Shown here: positions 1-10,360 of the stretch, piece after piece
Layout: each line of letters opens with the position of its first letter
Numbering within the stretch: the stretch's first letter is position 1
Source of the DNA: Labilithrix sp.
GTDB lineage: Bacteria > Myxococcota_A > Polyangia > Polyangiales > Polyangiaceae
Assembly: GCA_019637225.1 (NCBI GenBank)
Contig: JAHBWC010000070.1
Span: 1 to 46,269, forward strand
Direction: 5' to 3'
Length of the DNA stretch: 46,269 nt
Notes under the pieces: model-generated
What the model was told of the DNA's origin: nothing
Databases searched by the model: none
Seen by the model: only the letters and a program-made list of their open reading frames with translations
Made by a program: the position numbers and the translations under genes

Positions 1-1140
<1,140 letters not shown>

Positions 1141-1438
1141 TCGTCAGGCCTCGCGTCGATCGTAGAACATCCGCGCGCCCCGTCCAATCGCACCGCGCCG
1201 GGCGGCCGGCGCGCCGCGCACGACGGCCACGACCGTGGCGAGCGTGATGCCGGTCGCGCGCGTCGCGATCGGAGCTCGGCGCGAACGATCGCGAGTGTGT
1301 GGTCTTCGAGCGAGCTCCTGCCGCGTGTCCCCTCGTTCACGCGTCGCGCCACGCGTCGCGCCGAGACAGAGCCGTCCATGGGTGGCGCATGTCTTGCGAA
1401 GCTCGACCATCGCCGCCGAGCCCGTTTCGGAGGGATGG
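1141..1438. other. divergent intergenic region, no gene seen
   Basis: These 298 bases separate the kinase start (minus) from the multicopper oxidase start (plus). Open frames here continue into neighbours in implausible Arg-rich translations, so I call no gene. The region must hold both promoters, but I see no convincing -35/-10 pair and no clear copper-regulator dyad. A GGAGGG Shine-Dalgarno-like run sits at 1429-1434, four bases before the ATG at 1439. Confidence 0.6.
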
Positions 1439-3241
1439 ATGGGAGACACTCGAAAGAAGGCGGGCACGGAGCCCGCGACGCAGGCGAGCGAGCGGGTCCT
1501 CGGGAGACGCGATCTCGTCAGGCTCGGTCTCGTCGCAGGGGCGGGCTCCGCGGGGTATCTGTTCAGCAACCGGGCCTTCAGCGCTCCCGGCCGTGGTGAC
1601 GTCGACGACGCCGAGGTCCGCGACTGCCTCCTCCGCGGCGGCGTCGGCCAGTCCGGACGAGGCAACGCGCAGAGCCCGCAGACGACGCCGTTCGTCGAGC
1701 CGCTGCCGATCCCGCCCGTCAAGCAGCCCGTCGCCTCGCTCACGCCGGCGCCGCAGGTCGACCCGCTCCCCGGCGAGGGACGGACGCGGCCGCATCAGGC
1801 GCTCACCCGATTCCCCCCGAAGAAGCTCTACGAGATCCGTCAGCGGGAGGCGCGTCATCGCTTCCATCGCGACCTGCCGCCGAGCACCGTCTGGGGGTTC
1901 GACGGCATCGTCCCAGGGCCGACCTTCCACGCGCGCTACGGCGAGCCGATCCTCGTCCGCAACTTCAACGATCTGCCGCAGAACCACCGCGGGTTCGGCA
2001 TCCCGCAGGTGTCGACGCACCTGCACAACGGCCACACGCCGTCCGAGAGCGACGGCTTCCCGACGGACTTCTTTCCGTTCGTCGTCGGAGGTCCGCAGCG
2101 CTTCTACGACCAGCACTACCCCAACGTCCTGGCCGGCTTCTCCAGACAGTACCCGCCGAACGGCGATCCGCGCGAGGCGATGAGCACGCTCTGGTACCAC
2201 GACCACCGCGTCGATTTCACGGCACCCAACGTCTACAAGGGCCTGGCGGGCTTCTACCTCCTCTTCAACGACAAGGACACGGGCGACGAGACGACCGGGT
2301 TCCGCCTCCCGAGCGGGCCGTTCGACGTGCCCATGATGTTCGCGGACAAGCTCTTCGATCGAGACGGGCAGCTCTTCTTCGATCTGTTCAACTTCGACGG
2401 CCTGCTCGGCGACAAGTTCACGGTGAACGGGAAGATCCAACCGTTCTTCCGGGTCCAGCCGCGGAGGTACCGCTTCCGCTGGTTGAACGGCGGCCCCTCC
2501 CGCTTCTACGAGCTCTTTCTCACCGACCCGAACGACCGTCGACGGGCGATCCCGTTCACGCAGATCTCGAGCGACGGCAACCTCCTCCCGAGCTCGATCA
2601 CGCAGACGAGCGTCCGCCTCAGCGTCGCCCAGCGCGCCGACGTCGTCGTCGACTTCTCCCAGTTTCGCCCCGGCACTTCGCTCATCCTCGAGAATCGCCT
2701 CGAGCAGAGGAACGGGCGGGGACCGACAGGCGACATTCTCGCCGCCGGTCAGGGCGACGCACTGCTCCGCTTCGACGTCGTTCAACCCGGCACGCCCGAC
2801 CGGAGCCTGCCGCCGCCCTACACGTTCTACGAGGTGAATCGGCCGACGCGAGCCGAGCTCGACGCCGCCAACGTTCGGATCTGGGAGTTCGAGCGAGGCA
2901 ACGGTCAGTGGCAGGTCAACGGCGAGTTCTTCGACGGCAACGAGATCCGCGCCTCGATCCCGGAGGGGGCGAGCGAGATCTGGGTGCTCCGCAACCGGTC
3001 GGGCGGCTGGCAGCACCCGATCCACATCCACTTCGAAGAGCTCCAGATCCTGTCCCGCAACGGAGCGCCGCCGCCGCCGAACGAGCGTGGCCGCAACGAC
3101 GTCGTTCGCCTGGGGTTCAACGAGGAGGTCCGCGTCTTCGTCCGGTTCCGAGACTTCGTCGGCCGCTATCCGATGCACTGCCACAACACGATCCACGAAG
3201 ACCACGCGATGATGATTCGCTTCGACGTCGTTCGGGCGTGA
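1439..3241 (+). CDS. multicopper oxidase, Tat-exported (CotA/bilirubin-oxidase-like)
   Basis: A 600-residue laccase-like enzyme predicted to oxidise a phenolic, bilirubin-like or metal substrate with O2 outside the cytoplasmic membrane. ATG 1439 was chosen because it follows GGAGGG and is placed just ahead of a twin-arginine signal (GRRDLVRLGLVAG, residues 22-34); the frame stays open upstream to 1235, but that translation looks like noise. All copper-binding motifs are visible: HLHNGH (His194, His196), WYHDH (His254, His256), HPIHIH (526-531), and HCHNTIHEDHAM (580-591) with the T1 Cys581 and axial Met591. The long N-terminal linker after the signal is Pro-rich. A Tat-type SCO1-like copper chaperone follows 38 bases downstream, so the two probably form one transcription unit in which the second gene helps metallate the first or a terminal oxidase. 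The substrate cannot be read from sequence. Confidence 0.93.
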   Translation: MGDTRKKAGTEPATQASERVLGRRDLVRLGLVAGAGSAGYLFSNRAFSAPGRGDVDDAEVRDCLLRGGVGQSGRGNAQSPQTTPFVEPLPIPPVKQPVASLTPAPQVDPLPGEGRTRPHQALTRFPPKKLYEIRQREARHRFHRDLPPSTVWGFDGIVPGPTFHARYGEPILVRNFNDLPQNHRGFGIPQVSTHLHNGHTPSESDGFPTDFFPFVVGGPQRFYDQHYPNVLAGFSRQYPPNGDPREAMSTLWYHDHRVDFTAPNVYKGLAGFYLLFNDKDTGDETTGFRLPSGPFDVPMMFADKLFDRDGQLFFDLFNFDGLLGDKFTVNGKIQPFFRVQPRRYRFRWLNGGPSRFYELFLTDPNDRRRAIPFTQISSDGNLLPSSITQTSVRLSVAQRADVVVDFSQFRPGTSLILENRLEQRNGRGPTGDILAAGQGDALLRFDVVQPGTPDRSLPPPYTFYEVNRPTRAELDAANVRIWEFERGNGQWQVNGEFFDGNEIRASIPEGASEIWVLRNRSGGWQHPIHIHFEELQILSRNGAPPPPNERGRNDVVRLGFNEEVRVFVRFRDFVGRYPMHCHNTIHEDHAMMIRFDVVRA

Positions 3242-3279
3242 GCGAGGTCTGCGCTACTTCGACGAGAGGAGCTTTTCGA

Positions 3280-3915
3280 ATGGCACTCATGAGCAGGAGG
3301 CAATGGCTCGCGGCGGCGGTGACGGTCCCCGCGGCGGGCGCGCTCGTCGGATGGCGCGCCGCCGTGACCGCGAACGCCGAGGGCATCAAGGGGGGCTACT
3401 TCCCCAACGTCTGGCTCTACACGCACGAGGGGCGGCGCGTTCGGTTCTACGACGACCTCGTGCGCGGCAAGGTCGTCGTCGTGAGCTTCATGTACTCGAA
3501 GTGCCGCGGCGTCTGTCCGGGCATCACTCAGAACCTGGCGCGCGTGCAGCGGCTCCTCGAGCCGAGCGTCGGCCGCGACGTCTTCATGTATTCGATCAGC
3601 ATCAAGCCGGACGAGGACACCCCGGAGGTCCTCGGACGCTACGTCGCAGGGCTCGGGATCGGGCCCGGCTGGTCGTTCCTCACCGGAGCTCCGGACGACA
3701 TCGAGAGGATTCGACGCAGCCTGGGCGCCGTCGATCCGGACCCCGCCGTCGACGCGGACAAGTCTCAGCACATCGGTATGCTCCGCTACGGCAACGAGCG
3801 GCTCGAGCGCTGGGCGGCCTGCCCCGGCGGCGCGAAGCCGGAGTGGATCGCGCAGTCGATCCGCTGGATGACGGACGAAGGAGCCTCGCGCCACGGCACC
3901 GAGGCCGCGCTCTGA
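3280..3915 (+). CDS. SCO1/SenC family copper chaperone
   Basis: A 211-residue thioredoxin-fold protein of the SCO1/SenC family, known for delivering copper to CuA sites or for thiol redox work. ATG 3280 is preceded by GAGAGGAG about eight bases upstream; a second ATG at 3289 would start directly with MSRRQWLAAAV, which is the Tat/Sec-like signal. The metal ligands are present: CRGVCP (Cys75, Cys79) and a later His164 in SQHIGML. The fold signature GKVVVVSFMYSKC and the KPDEDTPEVL loop also match. The family usually has a single membrane anchor or signal; here the N-terminus can serve as either. It lies just after the multicopper oxidase and ends in a convergent arrangement with lon, separated by a repeat-containing hairpin. 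Confidence 0.9.
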   Translation: MALMSRRQWLAAAVTVPAAGALVGWRAAVTANAEGIKGGYFPNVWLYTHEGRRVRFYDDLVRGKVVVVSFMYSKCRGVCPGITQNLARVQRLLEPSVGRDVFMYSISIKPDEDTPEVLGRYVAGLGIGPGWSFLTGAPDDIERIRRSLGAVDPDPAVDADKSQHIGMLRYGNERLERWAACPGGAKPEWIAQSIRWMTDEGASRHGTEAAL

Positions 3916-3974
3916 CGAAGGGCGTCCGCCGGAGCGAGCCCCGCACACGACGAAGGGCGCCCGCCGGAGCGAGC
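3915..3974. repeat. 25-nt direct repeat, two copies
   Basis: Copies at 3915-3939 and 3950-3974 begin ACGAAGGGCG and end GCCGGAGCGAGC; they differ at one base (T versus C). The first copy overlaps the SCO1 stop codon. Only the second copy is followed by the bases that complete a stem. Confidence 0.85.
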
Positions 3975-3980
3975 GCCCTT
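3953..3980. terminator. convergent GC-rich hairpin between SCO1-like gene and lon
   Basis: AAGGGCGC at 3953-3960 pairs with GCGCCCTT at 3973-3980 around a 12-base loop. It lies between two convergent stop codons, so it could terminate both. There is no real U-tract, so function is inferred from position. Confidence 0.5.
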
Positions 3981-4005
3981 GAGTTCCCGTCGAATCCGCG
4001 CCGCG

Positions 4006-6411
4006 TCAGTTCGGCGTCGGCTGCGCCCCCGACTCGGGGCGCGGCTGGAGCTTCTCCTCGAGGGCCGCCTCGAGCAGCTGGTCCATCTTCGAGATCTGGA
4101 TGAACTCGAGGTCGTTCTTGATCTCCGCCGGCACCTCGTCGAGGTCCGCCTTGTTGCGCTCGGGGATGAGCACGCGCTTGATGCCCGCGCGGTGCGCCGC
4201 GAGCACCTTCTCCTTGAGGCCGCCGATGGGGAGCACGCGGCCGCGGAGCGTGATCTCGCCGGTCATCGCGACGTCGTGACGGACGCGGACGCCGGAGAGC
4301 ATCGAGACGAGCGCGGTGAACATCGTGACGCCCGCGGACGGGCCGTCCTTCGGCATCGCGCCCGCCGGGATGTGGATGTGGAGATCGGACTTCTCGAGGA
4401 AGTCCTTCGCGAGGCCGAGCTTCTCCGCGTTGGTGCGGACGTAGCTGAGCGCGGCCTGCGCCGACTCCTTCATGACGTCGCCGAGCTGCCCCGTGAGCTG
4501 GAGCTTGCCCGTGCCGAACATCTTCGTCGCCTCGATGAAGAGGATCTCGCCGCCGACGCTCGTCCAGGCGAGCCCGGTCGCGACGCCGGCCTCCTCCGTC
4601 CGCTCCGCGACCTCGCTCGTGTAGCGCGGGGCGCCGAGGAACTCGTGGATCGACTCGGGGCCGTCGATCTTGCGCGGGGTGGTGTCGCCCTCGGCGATCT
4701 TCACCGCGACGCCGCGGATGACGCTCGCCACCTGGCGCTCGAGGGTACGGACGCCGGCCTCGCGCGTGTAGTGGTCGATGATCTCGTCGACCGCCGTGTC
4801 GGCGATCTCGAGCTGCTCCTTCGTGATGCCGTGCTCCTCGATCTGCTTCGGGATGAGGTGCTGGCGGGCGATCGCGAGCTTCTCGTTCCGCGTGTAGCCG
4901 GGGATCTCGAGGATCTCCATGCGGTCGCGGAGCGGCGGCGGGATCGGGTCGGCGACGTTGGCGGTCGCGACGAACATCACGTTCGACAGGTCGAACGGGA
5001 TCTCGAGGTAGTGGTCCGCGAACGTGTTGTTCTGCTCCGGATCGAGCACCTCGAGCAAGGCCGCCGCCGGATCGCCTCGGAAGTCGTGGCCGATCTTGTC
5101 GACCTCGTCGAGCATGAAGACCGGGTTGATCGTCCCGACCTTCTTCATGCCCTGGATGACCTGACCGGGCAGCGCGCCGACGTACGTGCGGCGGTGACCG
5201 CGGATCGCGGCCTCGTCGTGGACGCCGCCGAGCGAGATGCGGTGGAACTTGCGGCCGAGCGAGCGCGCGATCGACCGGCCGAGCGAGGTCTTACCGACGC
5301 CGGGCGGTCCGATGAGACACAGGATCGGGCCCTTCTTGTCCTTCTTGAGCTTCCGGACGGCGAGGTACTCGAGGATGCGCTTTTTGACCTTCTCGAGCCC
5401 GTAGTGGTCCTCGTCGAGGACCTTGCGGACCGCGGCGATCTCGAGGTTGTCGGGCGTCGAGTTGTGCCAGGGCAGATCGAGGATCCAGTCGAGGTACGTC
5501 CGGACGACGGTGTACTCGGCCGAGCCGACCTGCATGTTGCGGAGGCGCTTGAGCTGCTTCTTCGCGACCTGCTCGGCCTCGTTCGGGAGCTGCGCCTTGG
5601 CGATGCGCTCCTCGATGCCGTCGAGATCGCCCTGATCGCCGTCGTCCTCGCCGAGCTCTTCCTTGATCGCCTTGAGCTGCTGGCGGAGCACGTACTCGCG
5701 CTGGTTTTTGCCCATCTCCTCCTTGATCTGGGAGTTGATGCGCTCGCGCATTTTGAGGATCTCGAGCTGGCGCGTGAGGAGGCGGAGCACCTTGCGGATG
5801 CGCTCCTTCGCGTCGACCGTCTCGAGCAGCTGGGCCTTCTCCTCGACCGGCGCGTCGAGGTTCGCCGCGACGAGGTCGGCGAGCGCGCCCGGCGCCTGGA
5901 TGGAATCGATGAGCGAGCCGGCCTCGCGCGGGAGCTCCGGCATGAGCTGGATGACCTGCTTCGCGATGTCGCGGAGGCTCATGCTGAGGGCCTCGGCCTC
6001 GTCGTCGTCGACGCCGCTCTCCTCGAGGCGCTTCACCTTCGCCTTGAGGTACGGCGCGTTCTGCGAGACGTCCTCGAGCTTGATGCGCGTCAGGCCCTGC
6101 AGGATGAGCGAGTAGTTGCCCGAGCTGTGCTTGAGCGCCTTGAGGACGCGCGCCGCGCAGCCGACCTGGTGGAGGTCGTCGGCGCCCGGATCGTCGGTCG
6201 CCGGGTCCTTCTGCGCGAAGATCGCGATGACGGGCGCGGGGAAGTTGTCGACGTCTTCGACGAGCGCGACCGACTTCTCGCGGCCGACGTCGAACGGCGC
6301 GACCGCGCCGGGGAACAGCACCGCGTTGCGGATCGGCAGGACCGGCAGCTCGTCGCCGAACTGGACCTGATCCTCTTCCTTCTCGCGCGCGGGACCCTTC
6401 TTCTCGGACAT
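4006..6411 (-). CDS. lon: ATP-dependent protease Lon
   Basis: A full-length (801 aa) bacterial LonA, the cytosolic AAA+ serine protease that degrades misfolded and regulatory proteins. Order of parts: N-terminal substrate-binding domain (about 20-210, starting DELPVLPIRNAVLFPG), coiled-coil region (about 210-300), AAA+ module with Walker A GPPGVGKTS (368-376) and Walker B VFMLDEVDKIG (431-441), and the protease domain with Ser692 in PKDGPSAG and Lys735 in GGLKEKVL. ATG 6411 is preceded by GAGAGGT on the minus strand. A GATAAT element lies upstream at 6493-6498. Myxobacteria often have two lon genes (a vegetative one and a developmental one); the window does not show which this is. The first base of the gene is 394 bases from the next gene, so it appears to be transcribed alone. 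Confidence 0.98.
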   Translation of the reverse strand: MSEKKGPAREKEEDQVQFGDELPVLPIRNAVLFPGAVAPFDVGREKSVALVEDVDNFPAPVIAIFAQKDPATDDPGADDLHQVGCAARVLKALKHSSGNYSLILQGLTRIKLEDVSQNAPYLKAKVKRLEESGVDDDEAEALSMSLRDIAKQVIQLMPELPREAGSLIDSIQAPGALADLVAANLDAPVEEKAQLLETVDAKERIRKVLRLLTRQLEILKMRERINSQIKEEMGKNQREYVLRQQLKAIKEELGEDDGDQGDLDGIEERIAKAQLPNEAEQVAKKQLKRLRNMQVGSAEYTVVRTYLDWILDLPWHNSTPDNLEIAAVRKVLDEDHYGLEKVKKRILEYLAVRKLKKDKKGPILCLIGPPGVGKTSLGRSIARSLGRKFHRISLGGVHDEAAIRGHRRTYVGALPGQVIQGMKKVGTINPVFMLDEVDKIGHDFRGDPAAALLEVLDPEQNNTFADHYLEIPFDLSNVMFVATANVADPIPPPLRDRMEILEIPGYTRNEKLAIARQHLIPKQIEEHGITKEQLEIADTAVDEIIDHYTREAGVRTLERQVASVIRGVAVKIAEGDTTPRKIDGPESIHEFLGAPRYTSEVAERTEEAGVATGLAWTSVGGEILFIEATKMFGTGKLQLTGQLGDVMKESAQAALSYVRTNAEKLGLAKDFLEKSDLHIHIPAGAMPKDGPSAGVTMFTALVSMLSGVRVRHDVAMTGEITLRGRVLPIGGLKEKVLAAHRAGIKRVLIPERNKADLDEVPAEIKNDLEFIQISKMDQLLEAALEEKLQPRPESGAQPTPN

Positions 6412-6804
6412 GTGCTCGACCTCTCAATCGGGGCTGTTGGGTGTCCGCCGGACGGACAAGCGACCCGCCGAAACTACGTCTACCCTTCCGTGATTATCCC
6501 GAAGTCCCTGGCAAAACTAGCCAAATAGGTGAACGGGTCGGCGCGCCTCGTGTGTTTCAGTGCGCCTTCGCGCACGTCGAATCCGTCGTTCGAGGGCGCT
6601 CCGGATGGCCTCCTCGGGGCGCCTCTGCGGAACCTAGCCAGCCGAGGCGGGGATGCCTAGTGCCGGACTTCCGACAGCGTGCGCGCGGCCTCCGGCGGTC
6701 GAGGCTCGACGGCGCGAACCGGGCGGACGAGCTCGGCGCGAGGCGCCGGCGGGGGGTCGCTCCGATCGAGCGCCCCTTCGAAGAGGCGACGGATCGCGGT
6801 CGCG
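6412..6804. other. intergenic region upstream of lon
   Basis: A 393-base gap between the lon start and the DUF1015 stop. It contains a short AT-richer island (about 6485-6530), rare in this window, that probably holds the lon promoter. It also has a small dyad, TGGC-aaaacta-GCCA (6510-6524). I see no CIRCE-type element (TTAGCACTC) and no credible gene in it. Confidence 0.6.
6493..6498 (-). promoter_or_regulatory. candidate lon -10 element
   Basis: On the minus strand the bases read CGGGATAATC, a good match to an extended -10, about 82 bases before the lon ATG. No well-spaced -35 accompanies it: TTGGCT is 20 bases upstream and TTGCCA only 10. Confidence 0.35.
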
Positions 6805-8133
6805 TCAGACGGTCGCGACGCTGCGATCCGCCTCGAGCGTGTGGACGCAGAGGCCCGTGACGACCTTCGGGAAGAAGAAGGTGCTCTTCTGCGGCATCAC
6901 CTCACCCGCCTCGGCCACGGCGCGGACCTCGGCGACGGGCGTGCCGTTCATGAGGAAGAGCGCCTGCCCCTTGTTGCTCCGGAGCGCGGCGAGCGACGCC
7001 GCGGCGTCCTGCGGGTACCAGATGTTGGTCTTCGCGGCCTGCGCCTCGGGCGTGATGCCGAGCACGGGCTCGAGGATCCCCATGTGGAGGAGCGCGACGT
7101 CCGTGCTCCGGAGCGCGGCGACCCGCTTTCCGAGGATCGGGTGCGCGGCGAGGTCGGCGTCCTTCTTCAGCGCGAGGAGCGACGCGCGGCCGTCGCCCGC
7201 GCAGAGGACGAGCGAGGGGCGCTCGGCGCCGGACTTCGCGAGCGCCTCGGTGTAGACGTCCGCGCTCGCGCCCGGCGGGAGCGCCGTCACGTCGAAGAGC
7301 TCGCTCGCGCCCTTCAGCGCTTCGGCGAAGTCGAAGCGCGCGAGCGAGTGCACGTGGCGGTGCGTCGGGAAGACGACGAGGTCGGGATCGTCGCCGTTGG
7401 CGAAGAAGACCATGAAGTACGCGTGCTCGGGCCGCGCGACCGATCCGGGCTTTGCGGCAGCTTCTTGCGCGTAGCGGAGCGCCGTCTCGTAGCGGTGGTG
7501 CCCGTCGGCGATGAGCAGCGACGAGCCGGCGACGCCATCGACGATCGCGCGGATCGCGTCCTTGTCCGAGATCTTCGCGAGCGTGTGGCGGACGCCGTCG
7601 GCGGTCTCGAACGACGCGAGCTCGCTCGCCCGCGCGAGGGGCGCGTCGAGCTTCTTGTCGGGATCGCGGTAGAGCATGAAGCCGGGCGAGAGGTTCGTGC
7701 GCGTCGCGCGGAAGAGCTTCAAGCGGTCTTCCTTCGGCCCCGACAGCGTCCGCTCGTGGGGGAGGACGACGCCCTGGTCGAGCGGGACCACCTTCACGAG
7801 CCCGAGGAAGCCGCGGCGCGTGCGCGGAGCGCCGCCGCCCGGCGGCGTGAACGTCTGGTCGTAGCGGTAGAACGCCGGCTCGTCGTCGCGGACGAGGACC
7901 CCCTCGGCGCGCCACGCGGAGAACAGGTCGCGCGCGTTGTCGTACTTCGCGTCGCCCTCGCCCTCGGGGAGGATCAGCTTGACGATGTTGTGCGGGTGCG
8001 CGGCCGCGAGCGCCGCGCGCTGGGCAGCGTCGATGACGTCGTACGGCGGGGCGACGACCTTGGCCAGGCCGCCGGACGCGGCGATGCTGGTGAGGTCGTA
8101 GCGGAGCGGCGTGAGCGGAGCGATCTCGGCCAT
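6805..8133 (-). CDS. DUF1015 family protein
   Basis: A 442-residue cytosolic protein of the widely conserved DUF1015 (COG4198-type) family, whose biochemical role I cannot state. Family signatures are clear: VAPPYDVI (27-34), the HERTL segment, the ADGHHRYETAL block near residue 210 with its paired histidines, and the C-terminal MPQKSTFFFPKVVTGL. The length is normal for the family, so it is likely intact. ATG 8133 gives MAEIAPLTPLRYD, matching the usual start. It shares a strand with lon downstream but is 393 bases away, so the two are probably separate units. No signal peptide or membrane segment is present. Confidence 0.9.
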   Translation of the reverse strand: MAEIAPLTPLRYDLTSIAASGGLAKVVAPPYDVIDAAQRAALAAAHPHNIVKLILPEGEGDAKYDNARDLFSAWRAEGVLVRDDEPAFYRYDQTFTPPGGGAPRTRRGFLGLVKVVPLDQGVVLPHERTLSGPKEDRLKLFRATRTNLSPGFMLYRDPDKKLDAPLARASELASFETADGVRHTLAKISDKDAIRAIVDGVAGSSLLIADGHHRYETALRYAQEAAAKPGSVARPEHAYFMVFFANGDDPDLVVFPTHRHVHSLARFDFAEALKGASELFDVTALPPGASADVYTEALAKSGAERPSLVLCAGDGRASLLALKKDADLAAHPILGKRVAALRSTDVALLHMGILEPVLGITPEAQAAKTNIWYPQDAAASLAALRSNKGQALFLMNGTPVAEVRAVAEAGEVMPQKSTFFFPKVVTGLCVHTLEADRSVATV

Positions 8134-8214
8134 GGCGCACGCACTCTGGCACCGATCGAGCGGCGACGTAAAGTGACGACGCGGGCGCCGCTGGGCGCGC
8201 GAGTCGTCGTCGAA

Positions 8215-8685
8215 TCAGGGCACGAACCGGACGCAGCGGACGTAGCGCGTATCGCCCACCTCCGCCGTCCGCGTCTCGGCGGTGGCGAAGTCCACCGTCC
8301 ACACGCTCGTGCCGTCCCGCGACGCGGTCCAGTAGCCCTTGTCTACGGGGGTCTGGCCGAACGCCTGCGCGTCGATGAACCTGAGGACGGTCCGGTTCAG
8401 GTTGAGGTCGTAGTAGTCATCCGGCTCCTCGTCGACGAGCGTGAGGAGCTCCTTCAGCGTCGGCAGGCGCGTACCGCCCGTGCACCCGGCCTCCGCCGTC
8501 GCGAAGGTGACCGGAGCGGGCGAGACGGAGCGCTCCCAGACGAGGCCGGTCTTGAGATCCCGGATGCGCTGGTCTTGCCCGGTGAAGTTCGGGTACTGGC
8601 CCTTCGGCGCGTCGGCGAACACCGGCACCGCGACGAGCGCGCCGAGGACGATGCCGCGGACGGCGAAGCGTAGACGCGAGCGCAT
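8215..8685 (-). CDS. secreted DUF1566 (Lcl C-terminal-like) protein
   Basis: A 156-residue protein with a Sec signal (LRFAVRGIVLGALVAVPVFADA) followed by a single DUF1566-type domain: RIRDLKTGLVWER, TRLPTLKELLTLVD, GYWTAS and the terminal RYVRCVRFVP. DUF1566 domains occur in surface and lipoproteins and have been linked to the C-terminal part of Legionella collagen-like adhesin; their biochemical role is unclear. ATG 8685 was chosen because it overlaps the upstream stop as TGATG, implying translational coupling to the preceding DUF1566 lipoprotein. It is the last gene of the overlapping kinase operon. The open frame continues upstream to 9285, but that part is a shadow of the neighbouring gene. 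Confidence 0.82.
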   Translation of the reverse strand: MRSRLRFAVRGIVLGALVAVPVFADAPKGQYPNFTGQDQRIRDLKTGLVWERSVSPAPVTFATAEAGCTGGTRLPTLKELLTLVDEEPDDYYDLNLNRTVLRFIDAQAFGQTPVDKGYWTASRDGTSVWTVDFATAETRTAEVGDTRYVRCVRFVP

Positions 8686-9359
8686 CACGAGCCGCCTCCC
8701 CGCACGCAGCGAACCGCAGCGCGCTGCGACTCCGCGCGCTTGGCGAGGCCTCCGCGGTCGAAGTCGACCACCCAGTGCTCCCGCTTCTCGACATCGAACG
8801 GGCGAACCTCGGAGAACGTCCAGTGCACGCCCTGCTGGATCGCCTGGCCCGGCGGCGTCTTGAAGACGGCGTTCGCCTTCGCGCCGGACGCGGAGAGGTC
8901 GAGCAACGTGACGAGCTCGATGCGGCTCGGGAGCCGCCACGGCGACTCGCAGACCTTGAGCGCGGACTCGTAGGGCAAGCTCTCCGCCCCCTCGGGCATC
9001 GGATGACGCCAGACGAGCTTCGTGACCCTGTCCTGGAAGCCCTGGTTCGTGATGACGTCGTAGCCCATCGGGTTGTCCAGGGCGCCTCCCGCGTCGTAGT
9101 TGGGCATCGGCCACGCCGCCCAGCTCACCGGCAGCGTGCCGGCCGCGTCGGGCTTGGCGTCCGGGCGATCCGTGTCGAACGGCGCGTCGCCGGGGCCGGT
9201 GTCGACACCGCCGGCGTCGTCGCAGACCTCGCCGCCGCTGCACTCGGCGCGCGTGTAGTCCGAGAGCCCGATGATGCCGTTGCACGCGACCGCGAGCGGC
9301 AGGAGGCTCGCGCCGGCGAGGGCGAAGAGGACGCGACGGCGGGAGCTAGAAGGTGCCAT
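8685..9359 (-). CDS. DUF1566 domain lipoprotein
   Basis: A 224-residue exported protein. N-terminus: Arg-rich start (SSSRRRVLFALAG) and a hydrophobic core leading to LPLAVAC, an imperfect lipobox (Ala rather than Leu at -3), so Cys26 is a probable lipidation site. An Asp/Gly/Pro-rich linker (about 45-75) follows, then a DUF1566-type domain with TKLVWRHPM, WRLPSRIELVTLLD, HWTFSE and the terminal AAVRCVRGG. It is a divergent paralogue of the next gene, whose start overlaps its stop by one base. Its own ATG lies 14 bases inside the end of the TPR/two-TM gene. The linker suggests display of the domain away from the membrane. Confidence 0.82.
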   Translation of the reverse strand: MAPSSSRRRVLFALAGASLLPLAVACNGIIGLSDYTRAECSGGEVCDDAGGVDTGPGDAPFDTDRPDAKPDAAGTLPVSWAAWPMPNYDAGGALDNPMGYDVITNQGFQDRVTKLVWRHPMPEGAESLPYESALKVCESPWRLPSRIELVTLLDLSASGAKANAVFKTPPGQAIQQGVHWTFSEVRPFDVEKREHWVVDFDRGGLAKRAESQRAAVRCVRGGGS

Positions 9360-10360
9360 GGACCCCTGCTCCTCCGAGGCCGAGCACCGGCGTCACCTTG
9401 ATCGCCGACGCCGGCGCCTTCGCGGTCCGCGGCGCGAGGCTGCCCGACTTGCTCGACCCCGACGCGATCGTGGAGACGAGCCCGGTGATGCCCGCGACGC
9501 CGGCGACGACGAAGAAGACCGTGCTCACGTTGCCGAGCGTCTTCGCGGAGTCGAGCGCGTCCCACTGGTCGCGCCCGCAGATCTTGCTCTTGCACTCCTT
9601 GTCGAGCTCGCTCTCGTTCGACATCGCGACGAGCCCCGTGACCGCGCCGACCGCCGCGGAGATGCCGGCGATCGCGAACGTGACGGTCGCGAACGTGTTC
9701 TTCTTCTCCGGCGGCGGCGGCGGCGGCTGCGTGCCCGGCGCCGTCACGGGCGCGGGCTCTTCGCCCGCCGGAGGGGGCTGTACGCCGAGCTCGAGCTCCT
9801 TCGTCTCGCCTTCGTGCGTCTCGAGCGTCGCCCGCGTCTCGGGGCCGCTGCCGACCTTCGCCGTGACGGAGTGAACGCCGGGGTTCACCGCGCGCGGCTC
9901 GTTCAGCGCCGCCGCGGGGACGGTCGCGCCGTCGACGACGACGGTGGGCTGCCATCCCGCGGGGACGCCGGTGACCTTGATGCGGATCGCGCCGATCTTC
10001 GGCTTCTCGGCCTCGGCGAGCCGAATGGCGTCGCTGCGCGCGTCCTTCGAGCGCTGGCTCTCCTCGGGCAGCACCGCGATGCGGCCGATACCGAGGCACA
10101 CCTCGCGCGCCTCGACCGGCTGCTTGAGCGCCGCGTGCGCGCGACACAGCTCGATGCCCGTCAGCGGCGTGTTGCCGAGCGCGTGGGCGGCCTTGAACTT
10201 CTCGAGCGCGCCGTTCATGTCGCCCTTGTCGCGCAGCTCGATCCCGTCGTTGTAGAGCTGCCGCGCCGACGCGAGGTCCTGCGCCGTGCGCTGGGCGTGG
10301 GCGGCGCCGGAAGCGCCGAGGACGAGGAGCAACGTCGGGAGCGCGAGCGCGGACCGTCGT

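Noticed and set aside
3979..6528. 849-codon plus-strand frame opposite lon
   Set aside because: Translation is a Leu/Arg/Asp/Val shadow with no domain, and the minus strand encodes a complete Lon.
6441..6860. Possible gene in the lon upstream region
   Set aside because: Arg/Gly-rich translation without a family pattern and overlapping the DUF1015 end; the region is better explained as a promoter region.
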